Assembly: GCF_019041915.1 (NCBI RefSeq)
Contig: NZ_JAHPYF010000011.1
Span: forward strand, 1-39,627
Direction: 5' to 3'
Origin: Collinsella sp. MSK.8.10
GTDB lineage: Bacteria > Actinomycetota > Coriobacteriia > Coriobacteriales > Coriobacteriaceae
Length of the DNA: 39,627 bases
A program made the position numbers and the translations under genes. The stretch's first letter is position 1; each line of letters begins with the position of its first letter. The notes under the pieces are model-generated. The model did no database searches. It was given only the letters and a program-made list of their open reading frames with translations, and was not told where the DNA came from. This document shows, in pieces, positions 25,025-32,424 of the stretch.

Positions 25025-26050
25025 ATGCGAGAACCCGTGTCCAGTCCGTTTACCAGCTTTTTAGCCCAGCACTTTGACCAGATCAACGACTATCTGGCCA
25101 CGTTCTTTGACGGACAGGCGACCTCTGCCGATATCGAGCGCTACCTGTACGCGCCGCTCTCGGCTTTTACGGCCAACGCCGGCAAGCGCCACCGCCCGCT
25201 TATCTGCATGCTCGCCGCAACCGCAGTGGGCGGCAGCTTTGAGGGCGCCCGCAGCGCCGCGGCGGCCATCGAGCATTTCCAGTCGGGTGCGCTCATCCAC
25301 GACGACATCGCCGATAACGGTCAGCTGCGCCGCGGCAAGCCCTGCATGCACCTTACCGAGGGCACGGGGCTTGCCATCAACTGCGGCGACCTGGCGCTCA
25401 CCATGGTCACCAAGACGGTTCTCGACGATCCAACGCTCGAGGCAGGCGTAAAGCTGCGCGTACTTCACGAGCTCACCGAGATGATCGTCCGCACCATCGA
25501 GGGTCAGGCGCTCGACTTGGGCTGGGTCCGTGACGCACGCTTCGACATCTCGGTCGACGATTACCTGGACATGGCGACGCATAAGACCGCGTTTTACAGC
25601 GGAGCCACGCCGCTTGCCACCGGAGCCATCATTGGCGGAGGCAGCGAGGAGCAAATTGAGGCGCTACGCGCCTTTGGCCTGCACACGGGCCTTGCCTTCC
25701 AGATTCAAGATGATCTGCTCAACTTGATCGGTACCAAGGAGGCCGCCAACAAGGACTTCCGCACCGACATCACCGAGGGTAAGCGCACGCTCGTCGCCGT
25801 GCACGCCCTGTCTGATAAGCGCCATCACGACGAGATTGAAGCAATCCTCTCCTCGGGCACCGAGGACCCCGCGCAGCTCGCGCGCGCCGTGGAGATCTTC
25901 CAGGAGACCGGCTCTATCGATTACGCCCACACTTATGCGCTCGACCTGACCGCCAAGGCCAAAGCGGCCATCGAGGACGTTTCGCTCGACCCGCATGCAC
26001 GTGAACTGTTCCTCTCCATGGCAGATTTCTTTGTGGAGCGCCTTAACTAG
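25025..26050 (+). CDS. Polyprenyl diphosphate synthase (trans-isoprenyl)
   Basis: 341-residue all-alpha prenyltransferase that extends allylic diphosphates with isopentenyl diphosphate, for quinone side chains or lipid carriers. First aspartate motif HDDIAD (DDxxD), then RRGKPCMH; second motif is FQIQDDLLN, with Asn in place of the last Asp of DDxxD, a known variation. KDFRTDITEGKRTLVAVHAL is the conserved lysine region. Product chain length is not readable with confidence. Start ATG has AAGAAAG upstream. It follows the PTS gene after 113 bp and is probably independent. Confidence 0.88.
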   Translation: MREPVSSPFTSFLAQHFDQINDYLATFFDGQATSADIERYLYAPLSAFTANAGKRHRPLICMLAATAVGGSFEGARSAAAAIEHFQSGALIHDDIADNGQLRRGKPCMHLTEGTGLAINCGDLALTMVTKTVLDDPTLEAGVKLRVLHELTEMIVRTIEGQALDLGWVRDARFDISVDDYLDMATHKTAFYSGATPLATGAIIGGGSEEQIEALRAFGLHTGLAFQIQDDLLNLIGTKEAANKDFRTDITEGKRTLVAVHALSDKRHHDEIEAILSSGTEDPAQLARAVEIFQETGSIDYAHTYALDLTAKAKAAIEDVSLDPHARELFLSMADFFVERLN

Positions 26051-26188
26051 CGGGGGCTATAAAACCTGTCAGCAGCGTATTTGGGTACAACTTGCTACAC
26101 TGTTGAGTGCATGTTTATGCATCCCTTTGCGTTGTCTATCCGACACGCGCTCAAATAGTACGAATGGTACGCCGAAAGGGGTTCGTTC

Positions 26189-27094
26189 ATGGAACCTATT
26201 ACAACGGGCATGCAGGGAGCAGCCGTCGAGGACGTCCAGTCCCGCCTTCTGCAGCTCGGCTATACAATCGATGACACCGAGGTCGCCGACAAGCGCTTTG
26301 GCACCACCACCGAGCAGGCCGTTAGCACCTTTAGGCTCGATAGCGGCCTTGCCGCTGGCTGTGCTGTCGATATCCCCTGCTGGAGCGCCCTGGTCGACGC
26401 CTCGTATAAGCTGGGCGACCGCACGCTCTATCTGCGCATGCCCAATTTCCATGGTGCCGACGTGCAGGCCCTGCAGAAAGCGCTCAACGTTTTGGGCTTT
26501 GCCTGCGGCGAGGACGACGGCTACTTTGGCCCTCACACCGAGGCGGCCCTTCAGCAGTTCCAGGAAAACGTCGGTCTGTTTGCCGACGGTATGGCTTTCC
26601 AGGATACCTACGCCTACATCAACCGCCTGCACCACGTGTGGGAGGGTAAACCTTCGGTGACCGAGGCCGAATCGCGCATCGGCTTTGCCCGCGCGGCCAA
26701 CGTGCTCGAACGCTTCCAGATTGCCGTCATCGGTGAGGACCCCATCGCGCGTAGCGTTGCATCGCGCATGTGGAACATCGCCACGGCGACGACCGACAAC
26801 AGCGGTATGATGCTTTGCGACTCCGAGGTTCCGACCGACGTTGACCTGGTGCTCGAGATCGCAAGCGACGAGCTGCCCGCAAATGCAGCGCCGCGCGCCA
26901 CGATTGCCCTCGCCGAGTGCCACAACCTGGCGCAGCGCATCCGCACTGCCAATGTCGCCGCGCAACAAAAGCCTGCGCGCATCCGCATTGAGCTCACGGG
27001 TATGACGCGCTACAACGGAACCTTCACCGCAAGCGACGCCCAGACACTCGCGGTACGCCTGCTCGATGGCGTTTGCGATGCCCTCGCAGATTAG
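26189..27094 (+). CDS. Protein with two peptidoglycan-binding-like domains, no signal peptide
   Basis: 301 residues. Two PG_binding_1-type repeats: residues about 5-70 (GMQGAAVEDVQSRLLQLGY, then FGTTTEQAVSTFR) and 87-150 (HGADVQALQKALNVLGF, then YFGPHTEAALQQFQ). The C-terminal 130 residues are an unrecognised alpha/beta domain (ANVLERFQIAVIGEDPIARS, TDVDLVLEIASDELP) that looks like the N-acetylmuramoyl amidase fold only in outline and lacks obvious zinc ligands. No signal peptide or membrane helix is seen, odd for a wall-binding protein. GAAAGGGG precedes the ATG. Role unknown; the same-strand tRNA follows after 37 bp. Confidence 0.75.
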   Translation: MEPITTGMQGAAVEDVQSRLLQLGYTIDDTEVADKRFGTTTEQAVSTFRLDSGLAAGCAVDIPCWSALVDASYKLGDRTLYLRMPNFHGADVQALQKALNVLGFACGEDDGYFGPHTEAALQQFQENVGLFADGMAFQDTYAYINRLHHVWEGKPSVTEAESRIGFARAANVLERFQIAVIGEDPIARSVASRMWNIATATTDNSGMMLCDSEVPTDVDLVLEIASDELPANAAPRATIALAECHNLAQRIRTANVAAQQKPARIRIELTGMTRYNGTFTASDAQTLAVRLLDGVCDALAD

Positions 27095-27131
27095 GTAAAC
27101 TAAACGAGTTGCTTTTGGGCAACACCCATAC

Positions 27132-27206
27132 TGGGACGTAGTTCAACGGTAGAACTCCGGTTTTTGGTGCCGGCTGTTGGGGGTTCGAATCCCTCCGTCC
27201 CAGCCA
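27132..27206 (+). tRNA. tRNA-Gln (anticodon TTG)
   Basis: Full cloverleaf: acceptor TGGGACG/CGTCCCA, D-arm GTTCAACGGTAGAAC, anticodon stem CCGGT/GCCGG with loop TTTTGGT, T-arm GGGGG-TTCGAAT-CCCTC, discriminator G, and an encoded CCA end. The anticodon TTG reads CAA and CAG glutamine codons. Confidence 0.95.
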
Positions 27207-27215
27207 TTAAAACTG

Positions 27216-27253
27216 AGCGCCCTGAGCCCATAACGGCCCAGGGTGCTTTCTTG
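27216..27253 (+). terminator. Terminator after tRNA-Gln
   Basis: Stem AGCGCCCTGAGCC with GGCCCAGGGTGCT, one mismatch, 6-nt loop, followed by TTCTTG. Confidence 0.75.
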
Positions 27254-27261
27254 TGGGCATG

Positions 27262-27278
27262 CGGAGGGATTCGAACCC
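27262..27278 (-). pseudogene. Fragment of a tRNA 3' end (T-arm) in reverse orientation
   Basis: CGGAGGGATTCGAACCC is the exact reverse complement of 17 nt of the T-arm/acceptor of tRNA-Gln (27181-27197). No complete cloverleaf can be folded around it on the minus strand. It may be a relic of an integration event or of a degraded tRNA gene. The remaining sequence to 27431 shows no gene. Confidence 0.5.
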
Positions 27279-27431
27279 GCAAGGCAACACAACTTCTCGT
27301 CCAGCACGGGAAAATCCACCTTCAAAAGACAGGCGCCCCAAGCCCATTAGGACCAAGAGCGCCTTACATCTAGAAAATATCAGCCCAGTTCCGAAAAGCG
27401 AGCCGCATGCAACAACCAAGTGACCACAGGT

Positions 27432-27562
27432 CCCGGGAGAGCGGGGACACCGGCTTAGGTTTATCGCGAGTTCCGCACGAACAGGAGGCCACTTAATGTG
27501 GCCTCCGTCGTGAGCAGGACTGTAGAGCAGGAAACCTAAGCCGATGTCCCCGCTCTCCCGGG
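27432..27562 (+). repeat. Giant hairpin, family B copy 2 (B2)
   Basis: 31-bp arms (27432-27462 and 27532-27562) with a single C/A mismatch, around a 69-nt core (27463-27531). The internal hairpin is GGAGGCCAC-TTAAT-GTGGCCTCC: two base pairs differ from B1/B3 and both are compensated. It lies 10 bp downstream of the stop codon of the Toprim/JetD-like gene. Confidence 0.88.
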
Positions 27563-27572
27563 GCCGAACGCC

Positions 27573-29732
27573 CTAGTTGTTGAGCATGCGGTCGAAGCTT
27601 CCCGAGTCGCCATCCCGATAGTCTGCGGTCATCAGAATCTCCTGCGGAATGCGCCCGCCCTCGCGCAGCACGTTGCGGAACTGCACGCGCGTAACCATGG
27701 GCAGATCCTTGATCGTCGCTGCCAGGTTCTGCGGCACGCCCTGGTTGGCAGCCGCGGGCTCGCACTCGCCGCCGGCCTTCACGCGACGTTTATGCTCGGC
27801 GAGCATGGCGCGGTACATGCCAGCATGCAGGCGAATCTCAACCACATTGGCATTGCGAGCCTGCTCGACGATGCGCGCGCCCTCGCGATCGATATCGCCC
27901 ACGTAGTAGACGTAGTTAAAGCGATAGCCAATCTCGGCCAGATAATCGTCCAGGGCATGCGAGACGCTCGCCTTGCATCCGCCGCCAAAAATCACGCCGC
28001 CCACCTTGGTACCAAAGAGCTTGGCATGTTTGCGTCCGCGCAGAAGCTTGACGATTTCGTCGTAGGTATCCAGGTTCTCGACCATAATGAACGGCTTGTC
28101 GGCGCCCAGCGTAAAGAAGCTCGTAAAGTGCACCGGACGGTTGGGGGCAACCTTGATTGCCTGCATGCTGATGCCCTTTTCGGTCATGCGCCTGATCAGA
28201 CGCTCACCATGCTTGCCGTCGAAGGCTTTTTCGTCGTTGAAGATCTGGTAGGCACGCTGGCGACGCGAGGCAACCGGCGTATCGGCACCGCGGTTCTGTT
28301 CAATCCATGCCTGGATAATCGCAATCTCCTCGGCAATTTTGCGATTGGACATTTCGTTGTGCTGAGCGCGCTGCGGCGTCTTTTTACCGTCCTTGCCTTC
28401 AACCCTTACAATCTGGGTCTGCTGCTCCTTGATCTTGGAGAGCGCCGTAGGCGTGGGGACAACCTTGAGCAGCTGCCTGCCCAGAACGCGGGCCAGGGCA
28501 AACGCCGAAACCTCGCCATGGGTAATCGACTCAGCCTGCTGGGCGGCCGTATCTGCTGCGGCAGACTCGGGCCTCTTCTGAGACTTGCGCTTAGAATCGC
28601 CTTGGACATTGCGCTCACGTTTCGAAGTAGACGCCTGCTTCTGCGAACGCTCGGGCTTGCCCTCCTTCGCCGGCTGACGCTTGGGCTGTTCCATCGGAGC
28701 ATCCACCTTCGCATCTTCGTCGCGCGGCGCTACATTCTCGGCGGCATCCTGAGCGTTAGAGCCGCGACCGCCACGATGACGACGACGGCGAGGCTTGCTC
28801 GAAGTACCCTCCCCCGTCTGTTCAACCGCAGGTTGCTGACCCTGAGTCTCCGTATCGGACACAGTCCGCCCATCAACAGGCTTCTGTTCACGAACTTCCG
28901 ACTCGGCAGGCTTCACGGCCTTCTCGGCCTGCACCTCCGGAACCTGATTGACCTTCTCCTGACGCTTTACGGGGTACGCGCGGCCTGCAAAGCCGCGACC
29001 GGGACGACACGAGTCTGAGGCCTTCTTGGCCGGCTTCTCGGAATCGTCCGCAGCCTCGGCAGCCTCTTCGGCCTCGCGCACAACGTCCTGCTGCTCGGCC
29101 TTAAAATGCGCACCGCGACGACGCTTGGACTCCTGAGGCTCAGCGGACTTTTGCTCTTTCACAGGCTCCTGTGGCTCGGCGACAGGCTCGTTCTCAACAA
29201 CCTCGGTAACGGCCCCATCCTTTTGAGCCACGGCACGACGGAAACGTTCCTGTTGGGCGCGGCGCTGCGCATCACGCTTTCCGCCTCCGCCAAAGCCGCC
29301 TCGGCCCGCCTTGGCGGTAAAGGCGCGCACGACATGCTCATCGAGCAGCTCGTCAGTATCGATATGCTCACGCGAGGCAACTTCTTCCGCAGCAGACACC
29401 TCAACGGAATCCTCGACAGGCTGCTCCTGGGCATCATGAATCTCGGCATTGATGGTGTAGAAGGCAGGACGGCCGTTAATGCCGCTGCCCTCGATCTTGG
29501 TCACAATCTTTGCCGCGATAAGCTCATCGCGCATCGCCTTGGTGTCGCATTCCTTATCGACGGAGCGGAAGATTTGCGCCAGTGCGCTCGACTTAATCTT
29601 GAGTGCCTTGCGGCAAAGCAGGTCGTAAGCAACCAGCTTGGCGCGCTCGGCAGAAAGCGACGTTTGTCCGCTCAGGCGCTCAGCCAGGGCATCGACATTT
29701 TGTTGGTTATCGGAATATACCGTCTTGGCCAC
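27573..29732 (-). CDS. Large protein with C-terminal Toprim/DUF2220 (JetD-like) domain and disordered charged middle
   Basis: 719 residues in three parts. About 1-105: small helical, winged-helix-like domain (LSAERAKLVAYDLLCRKA, MRDELIAAKIVTKIEGSG). About 105-440: very long low-complexity region rich in Glu, Lys, Arg, Gln, Pro, Ala with RGGFGGGGKRD and KPRRRRHRGGRGS, probably disordered and nucleic-acid binding. About 480-719: compact domain with IMVENLDTYDEIV, GGVIFGGGCKASVS and YYVGDIDREGARIVEQ; the Glu and the DxD in these motifs match the Toprim metal site of the DUF2220 domain of Wadjet JetD. No JetABC partners are nearby. Start GTG with AAAGGGG upstream; an upstream in-frame ATG lacks a ribosome site. 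Family call moderate, function unknown. Confidence 0.6.
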   Translation of the reverse strand: MAKTVYSDNQQNVDALAERLSGQTSLSAERAKLVAYDLLCRKALKIKSSALAQIFRSVDKECDTKAMRDELIAAKIVTKIEGSGINGRPAFYTINAEIHDAQEQPVEDSVEVSAAEEVASREHIDTDELLDEHVVRAFTAKAGRGGFGGGGKRDAQRRAQQERFRRAVAQKDGAVTEVVENEPVAEPQEPVKEQKSAEPQESKRRRGAHFKAEQQDVVREAEEAAEAADDSEKPAKKASDSCRPGRGFAGRAYPVKRQEKVNQVPEVQAEKAVKPAESEVREQKPVDGRTVSDTETQGQQPAVEQTGEGTSSKPRRRRHRGGRGSNAQDAAENVAPRDEDAKVDAPMEQPKRQPAKEGKPERSQKQASTSKRERNVQGDSKRKSQKRPESAAADTAAQQAESITHGEVSAFALARVLGRQLLKVVPTPTALSKIKEQQTQIVRVEGKDGKKTPQRAQHNEMSNRKIAEEIAIIQAWIEQNRGADTPVASRRQRAYQIFNDEKAFDGKHGERLIRRMTEKGISMQAIKVAPNRPVHFTSFFTLGADKPFIMVENLDTYDEIVKLLRGRKHAKLFGTKVGGVIFGGGCKASVSHALDDYLAEIGYRFNYVYYVGDIDREGARIVEQARNANVVEIRLHAGMYRAMLAEHKRRVKAGGECEPAAANQGVPQNLAATIKDLPMVTRVQFRNVLREGGRIPQEILMTADYRDGDSGSFDRMLNN

Positions 29733-29836
29733 GGGGCCCCTTTCATATGCACACATATACGTCCATATGGTACAACGCGCGCCGCCATCCACGCAAAACA
29801 TCTGCGAGAACACCCCGGCATCATCCTTCTTTACAA

Positions 29837-29871
29837 AAAAGACCGGGCCCGCGTTCTGCGGACCCGGTCTT
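29837..29871 (-). terminator. cstA terminator
   Basis: 15-bp stem with one C/A mismatch (29837-29851 with 29857-29871), 5-nt loop, followed on the minus strand by TTTTTTG. It lies about 40 bp past the cstA stop codon. Confidence 0.9.
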
Positions 29872-29911
29872 TCCGAGTCATAGAGATGGAGGATTCAATC
29901 CGTCCGATCGG

Positions 29912-31780
29912 CTAAGCCTTGGCGGCCTCGGCGTCGGCGGGAGCATCGGCAGCAGCGGCGCGACCATACTCGGCCTTGCCCATCTCGGACCACTCGGGCT
30001 CCTCGTCGGGCATGGAACCGGCCTCCTTGCCGAAGAACTCCTTGAGGCAGTTGACGGCAACGATGAGGCCCAGGACCATCAGCAGGACGGCAAAGACGAG
30101 CTGCAGGCCCTTGGTGGCGGCGACGGAGACGGCAGCCGTGGTGGCGGTAGCCGGGATGGTGCCGAAGAAGCCAAACTGCTGGACAGCGGTCATGCAGCCC
30201 ATGGCGCTCTGGACCAGCGAGGTGAAGGTGCAGCAGAGCAGGAAGACGACGGGCACGTAGAGCATCCAACCCTTACGGCCGGTGCACTTGCAGAACACGG
30301 CGAGGGTGATCATGGTCATACCGCCGAGCAGCTGGTTGGAAGCACCAAAGAGCGGCCAGATGTTGGTATAACCGCCAAAGGCGAGGGCGAGACCAGGAAG
30401 CAGGGTGACGACCGTGGCGAACCAGGGGTTGCCGAGGACCTTCATGTAGCCGGCCTTGGAGTCGACGGCCAGAGCGTCGTTGGTCTGGGCAAAGAACTCA
30501 GAGAACGAAGTGCGGGCGATACGAGCGACGGCGTCGAGCGAGGTCAGGGCCAGAGCGGATACGTTCATGGTCATGAAGACCGTGGCAACAGTGCCGTCAA
30601 TGCCAAAGGCCTGCATACCGCGAGCAATACCAGCGGCAAAGATCTGGAACGGGGTGCCCACGGCAGCACCATTAGCACCAGTGGTGTTCATGGTGGAGAA
30701 CATGATGCCGGCGACGATGATGGCAAGGATGCCGACGAAGGACTCGACGATCATAGCGCCGTAACCGACCTTGACGGCGTCCTGCTCCTTCTCGACCTGC
30801 TTAGAGGAGGTACCGGAAGAAACGAGGCTGTGGAAACCGGAGAGAGCGCCGCAAGCAACGGAGACAAACAGGACCGGGAACATCATGCCGGAGGCACCAG
30901 AGAAGCCGGTGAAGACCGGAGCGGTCATCGTAGCCTGGCCGTTAACACCCAGGACAACGATGCCGAGGACAGCGCAGACGATCATGACGATCATCATGAT
31001 CGAGGTGAGGTAGTCACGCGGGGTCTTGAGCATCTGGATGGGCATAGCGCCAGCGAAGACCAGGTAGACCATGACGACGGCGAACCACTGGAACTTGGTC
31101 AGATAAACCGGGAACTGCATACCAACGGCGAACATGAGGACCATGAGCACCACGCCGGTGACGAACTCGGCAGCGCCGGTGAGGTTGAACTTCTTCTGGG
31201 CCCAACCAAAGACGATGGCGACGAAGGTGAACAGGATGGAGATGGTACCAGCGCAGCCAGCGGCGTAGGACTTAGCCTCGTTGACAGCGCCGGTGGCGGC
31301 ATCGAGAACGGGAGCGGCAAACGTACCGCAGACCATGTCGGTGAAGGCGGCGATGACGATGATGCAGAACAGCCAGCAGAACAGCAGGAACAGACGACGG
31401 CCAGTCTTGCCGATGTACTTCTCGATGAGCTGAGCCAGCGACTTGCCGTTGTTCTTCATCGAAGCGTACAGGGCACCAAAGTCGTGGACGGCGCCAAAGA
31501 AGATGCCGCCGACGAGGACCCAGAGCACGACGGGCAGCCAACCAAAGGCCATGGCGACGATCGTACCCGTGACGGGGCCGGCACCGCAGATCGAGCTGAA
31601 CTGGTGCGAGAACGCGGTGAAGGCGGAGACAGGCGAGAAGCTCTTGCCGTCCTTCATGCGCTTGGCCGGCGTGAGAGCCTCTTTGTCAACGCCCCACTTG
31701 TTGGCCAGCCATCGGCCATAGCCCAGATAACCGCAGGCGAGCACCGCCGCGGCCACAACCATGAGCAAAACTCCGTTCAT
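29912..31780 (-). CDS. cstA: Carbon starvation protein A family transporter
   Basis: 622-residue inner-membrane protein with about 16 hydrophobic helices. Family marks: GYLGYGRWLANKWGVD near the N-terminus, FSHQFSSICGAGPVTGTIVA, GGIFFGAVHDFGALYASM, SVACGALSGFHSLVSSGTSS, and LFGASNQLLGGMTMITLAV. CstA-type proteins take up pyruvate or peptides; which applies here is open. AGGAGGAAAT precedes the ATG. Expression seems controlled by a long 5' leader with a short Ile/Val-rich peptide and a terminator hairpin just before the ribosome site. The gene stands alone between its own promoter and terminator. Confidence 0.95.
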   Translation of the reverse strand: MNGVLLMVVAAAVLACGYLGYGRWLANKWGVDKEALTPAKRMKDGKSFSPVSAFTAFSHQFSSICGAGPVTGTIVAMAFGWLPVVLWVLVGGIFFGAVHDFGALYASMKNNGKSLAQLIEKYIGKTGRRLFLLFCWLFCIIVIAAFTDMVCGTFAAPVLDAATGAVNEAKSYAAGCAGTISILFTFVAIVFGWAQKKFNLTGAAEFVTGVVLMVLMFAVGMQFPVYLTKFQWFAVVMVYLVFAGAMPIQMLKTPRDYLTSIMMIVMIVCAVLGIVVLGVNGQATMTAPVFTGFSGASGMMFPVLFVSVACGALSGFHSLVSSGTSSKQVEKEQDAVKVGYGAMIVESFVGILAIIVAGIMFSTMNTTGANGAAVGTPFQIFAAGIARGMQAFGIDGTVATVFMTMNVSALALTSLDAVARIARTSFSEFFAQTNDALAVDSKAGYMKVLGNPWFATVVTLLPGLALAFGGYTNIWPLFGASNQLLGGMTMITLAVFCKCTGRKGWMLYVPVVFLLCCTFTSLVQSAMGCMTAVQQFGFFGTIPATATTAAVSVAATKGLQLVFAVLLMVLGLIVAVNCLKEFFGKEAGSMPDEEPEWSEMGKAEYGRAAAADAPADAEAAKA

Positions 31781-31820
31781 TACATTTCCTCCTCTAAAAA
31801 GAACTTCCCAGACATAAAAA

Positions 31821-31854
31821 ATGAGGGCCGTCGGTTGCGCTCGACGGCCCTCAT
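31821..31854 (-). terminator. Leader terminator (attenuator) of cstA
   Basis: Perfect 13-bp stem ATGAGGGCCGTCG (31821-31833) with CGACGGCCCTCAT (31842-31854), 8-nt loop; on the minus strand TTTTTTATG follows. It lies 41 bp before the cstA start codon and inside its own transcript. Confidence 0.85.
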
Positions 31855-31857
31855 CTT

Positions 31858-31943
31858 CATCAGCCGCCCGTTATCGTACGGGCTAGCTGTATGTGCTAAC
31901 CCGCATCAGATAATTACTACGCTGATAATGTTTAGCTGATGCG
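31858..31943 (-). promoter_or_regulatory. Mutually exclusive helices in the cstA leader
   Basis: On the minus strand CGCATCAG pairs with CTGATGCG (31936-31943 with 31902-31909). The same CATCAGC can instead pair with GCTGATG (31858-31864), just before the terminator. GGGTTAGC pairs with GCTAGCCC (31895-31902 with 31880-31887), which overlaps and competes with GCCCGT/ACGGGC (31878-31883 with 31866-31871). This is the layout of a switching leader. Confidence 0.6.
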
Positions 31944-31950
31944 TGAACAT
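31906..31950 (-). CDS. Putative 14-residue leader peptide of cstA
   Basis: Short frame MFTHQLNIISVVII, with AGAGGA 11 bp upstream of its ATG. Six of the last seven residues are Ile or Val. The stop codon lies inside the first leader helix. An in-frame ATG eight codons earlier (31974) would give 22 residues. Placement between promoter and leader terminator fits transcription attenuation by branched-chain aminoacyl-tRNA levels, which is inference. Confidence 0.5.
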   Translation of the reverse strand: MFTHQLNIISVVII

Positions 31951-32021
31951 GTCTAAGAAATCCTCTTCAATCATGATGCGAACGATCCGTGCGTGTTCAC
32001 ATCCCCCAGTGGATGAAACGC

Positions 32022-32050
32022 AGTATGAAACTTTAGTTGCCTAAAGTCAA
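32022..32050 (-). promoter_or_regulatory. cstA promoter
   Basis: On the minus strand TTGACT (32045-32050), 17-bp spacer, CATACT (32022-32027): a near-consensus housekeeping sigma promoter. Predicted start near 32014, giving a leader of about 235 nt. Confidence 0.75.
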
Positions 32051-32148
32051 CGCAAATATGTAATGAATTTTCAACTTTTTTTGAAATTCTCGGTATAAAA
32101 CGCCACTGACCTCGGACTTTACCCGACAAAAGTTTTTGCATGAGAGAT

Positions 32149-32284
32149 GCCCCTCGGGAGCGGGCGGGCGTATACAAGGTTTCCTGCTCTACAGTCCTGC
32201 TCGCACGGAGAGCACATTAAGTGCTCTCCGGCTCGTGCGGAACTCGCGATAAACCTTGTATACGCCCGCCCGCTCCCGAGGGGC
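32149..32284 (-). repeat. Giant hairpin, family B copy 3 (B3), core on minus strand
   Basis: Perfect 34-bp arms (32149-32182 and 32251-32284) enclose a 68-nt core (32183-32250) that is the reverse complement of the B1 core except near its end. Internal hairpin GGAGAGCAC-TTAAT-GTGCTCTCC as in B1. Arms are unrelated to the others beyond the innermost AAGGTTT. It lies about 100 bp upstream of the cstA promoter and faces B4. Confidence 0.88.
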
Positions 32285-32295
32285 TCCCATCCCAA

Positions 32296-32424
32296 ATGCG
32301 GAGCAAAGCTCCGCATGCCATCTTTTCTTTCAGCTAAAGAACGCCGGAAATTCGACGCAGACTTGCTAACCTTGCTGGACGTTGTCGACGCCGATCCAGC
32401 TCAGAAGCCATATCGATACAGAAA
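32296..32424 (+). other. B3-B4 spacer: small hairpin and possible gene remnant
   Basis: ATGCGGAGC-AAA-GCTCCGCAT (32296-32316) is a perfect small hairpin. From the ATG at 32315 a frame begins MPSFLSAKERRKFDADLLTL and stays protein-like (to about KPYRYRKVPG) until it enters the left arm of B4. It may be the start of a truncated gene; I cannot identify it. Confidence 0.3.

Noticed and set aside
27100..27373. Several 60-70-codon frames on both strands over tRNA-Gln
   Set aside because: Translations such as GTEGFEPPTAGT are the well-known false proteins produced by reading through tRNA genes.
27573..29732. Complete Wadjet defence system
   Set aside because: Only a JetD-like Toprim domain is present; neighbours are cstA, a tRNA and a PG-binding protein, and no SMC-like JetC or MukBEF-like JetA/JetB.
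29603..31939. 778-codon open frame opposite cstA
   Set aside because: Antisense to a certain membrane protein; the product is almost only Asp, Gly, His and Glu, typical of the complement of hydrophobic codons.
31780..32014. T-box riboswitch before cstA
   Set aside because: No T-box sequence (AGGGTGG-type) and no specifier-loop arrangement; the short Ile/Val-rich frame explains the layout better.
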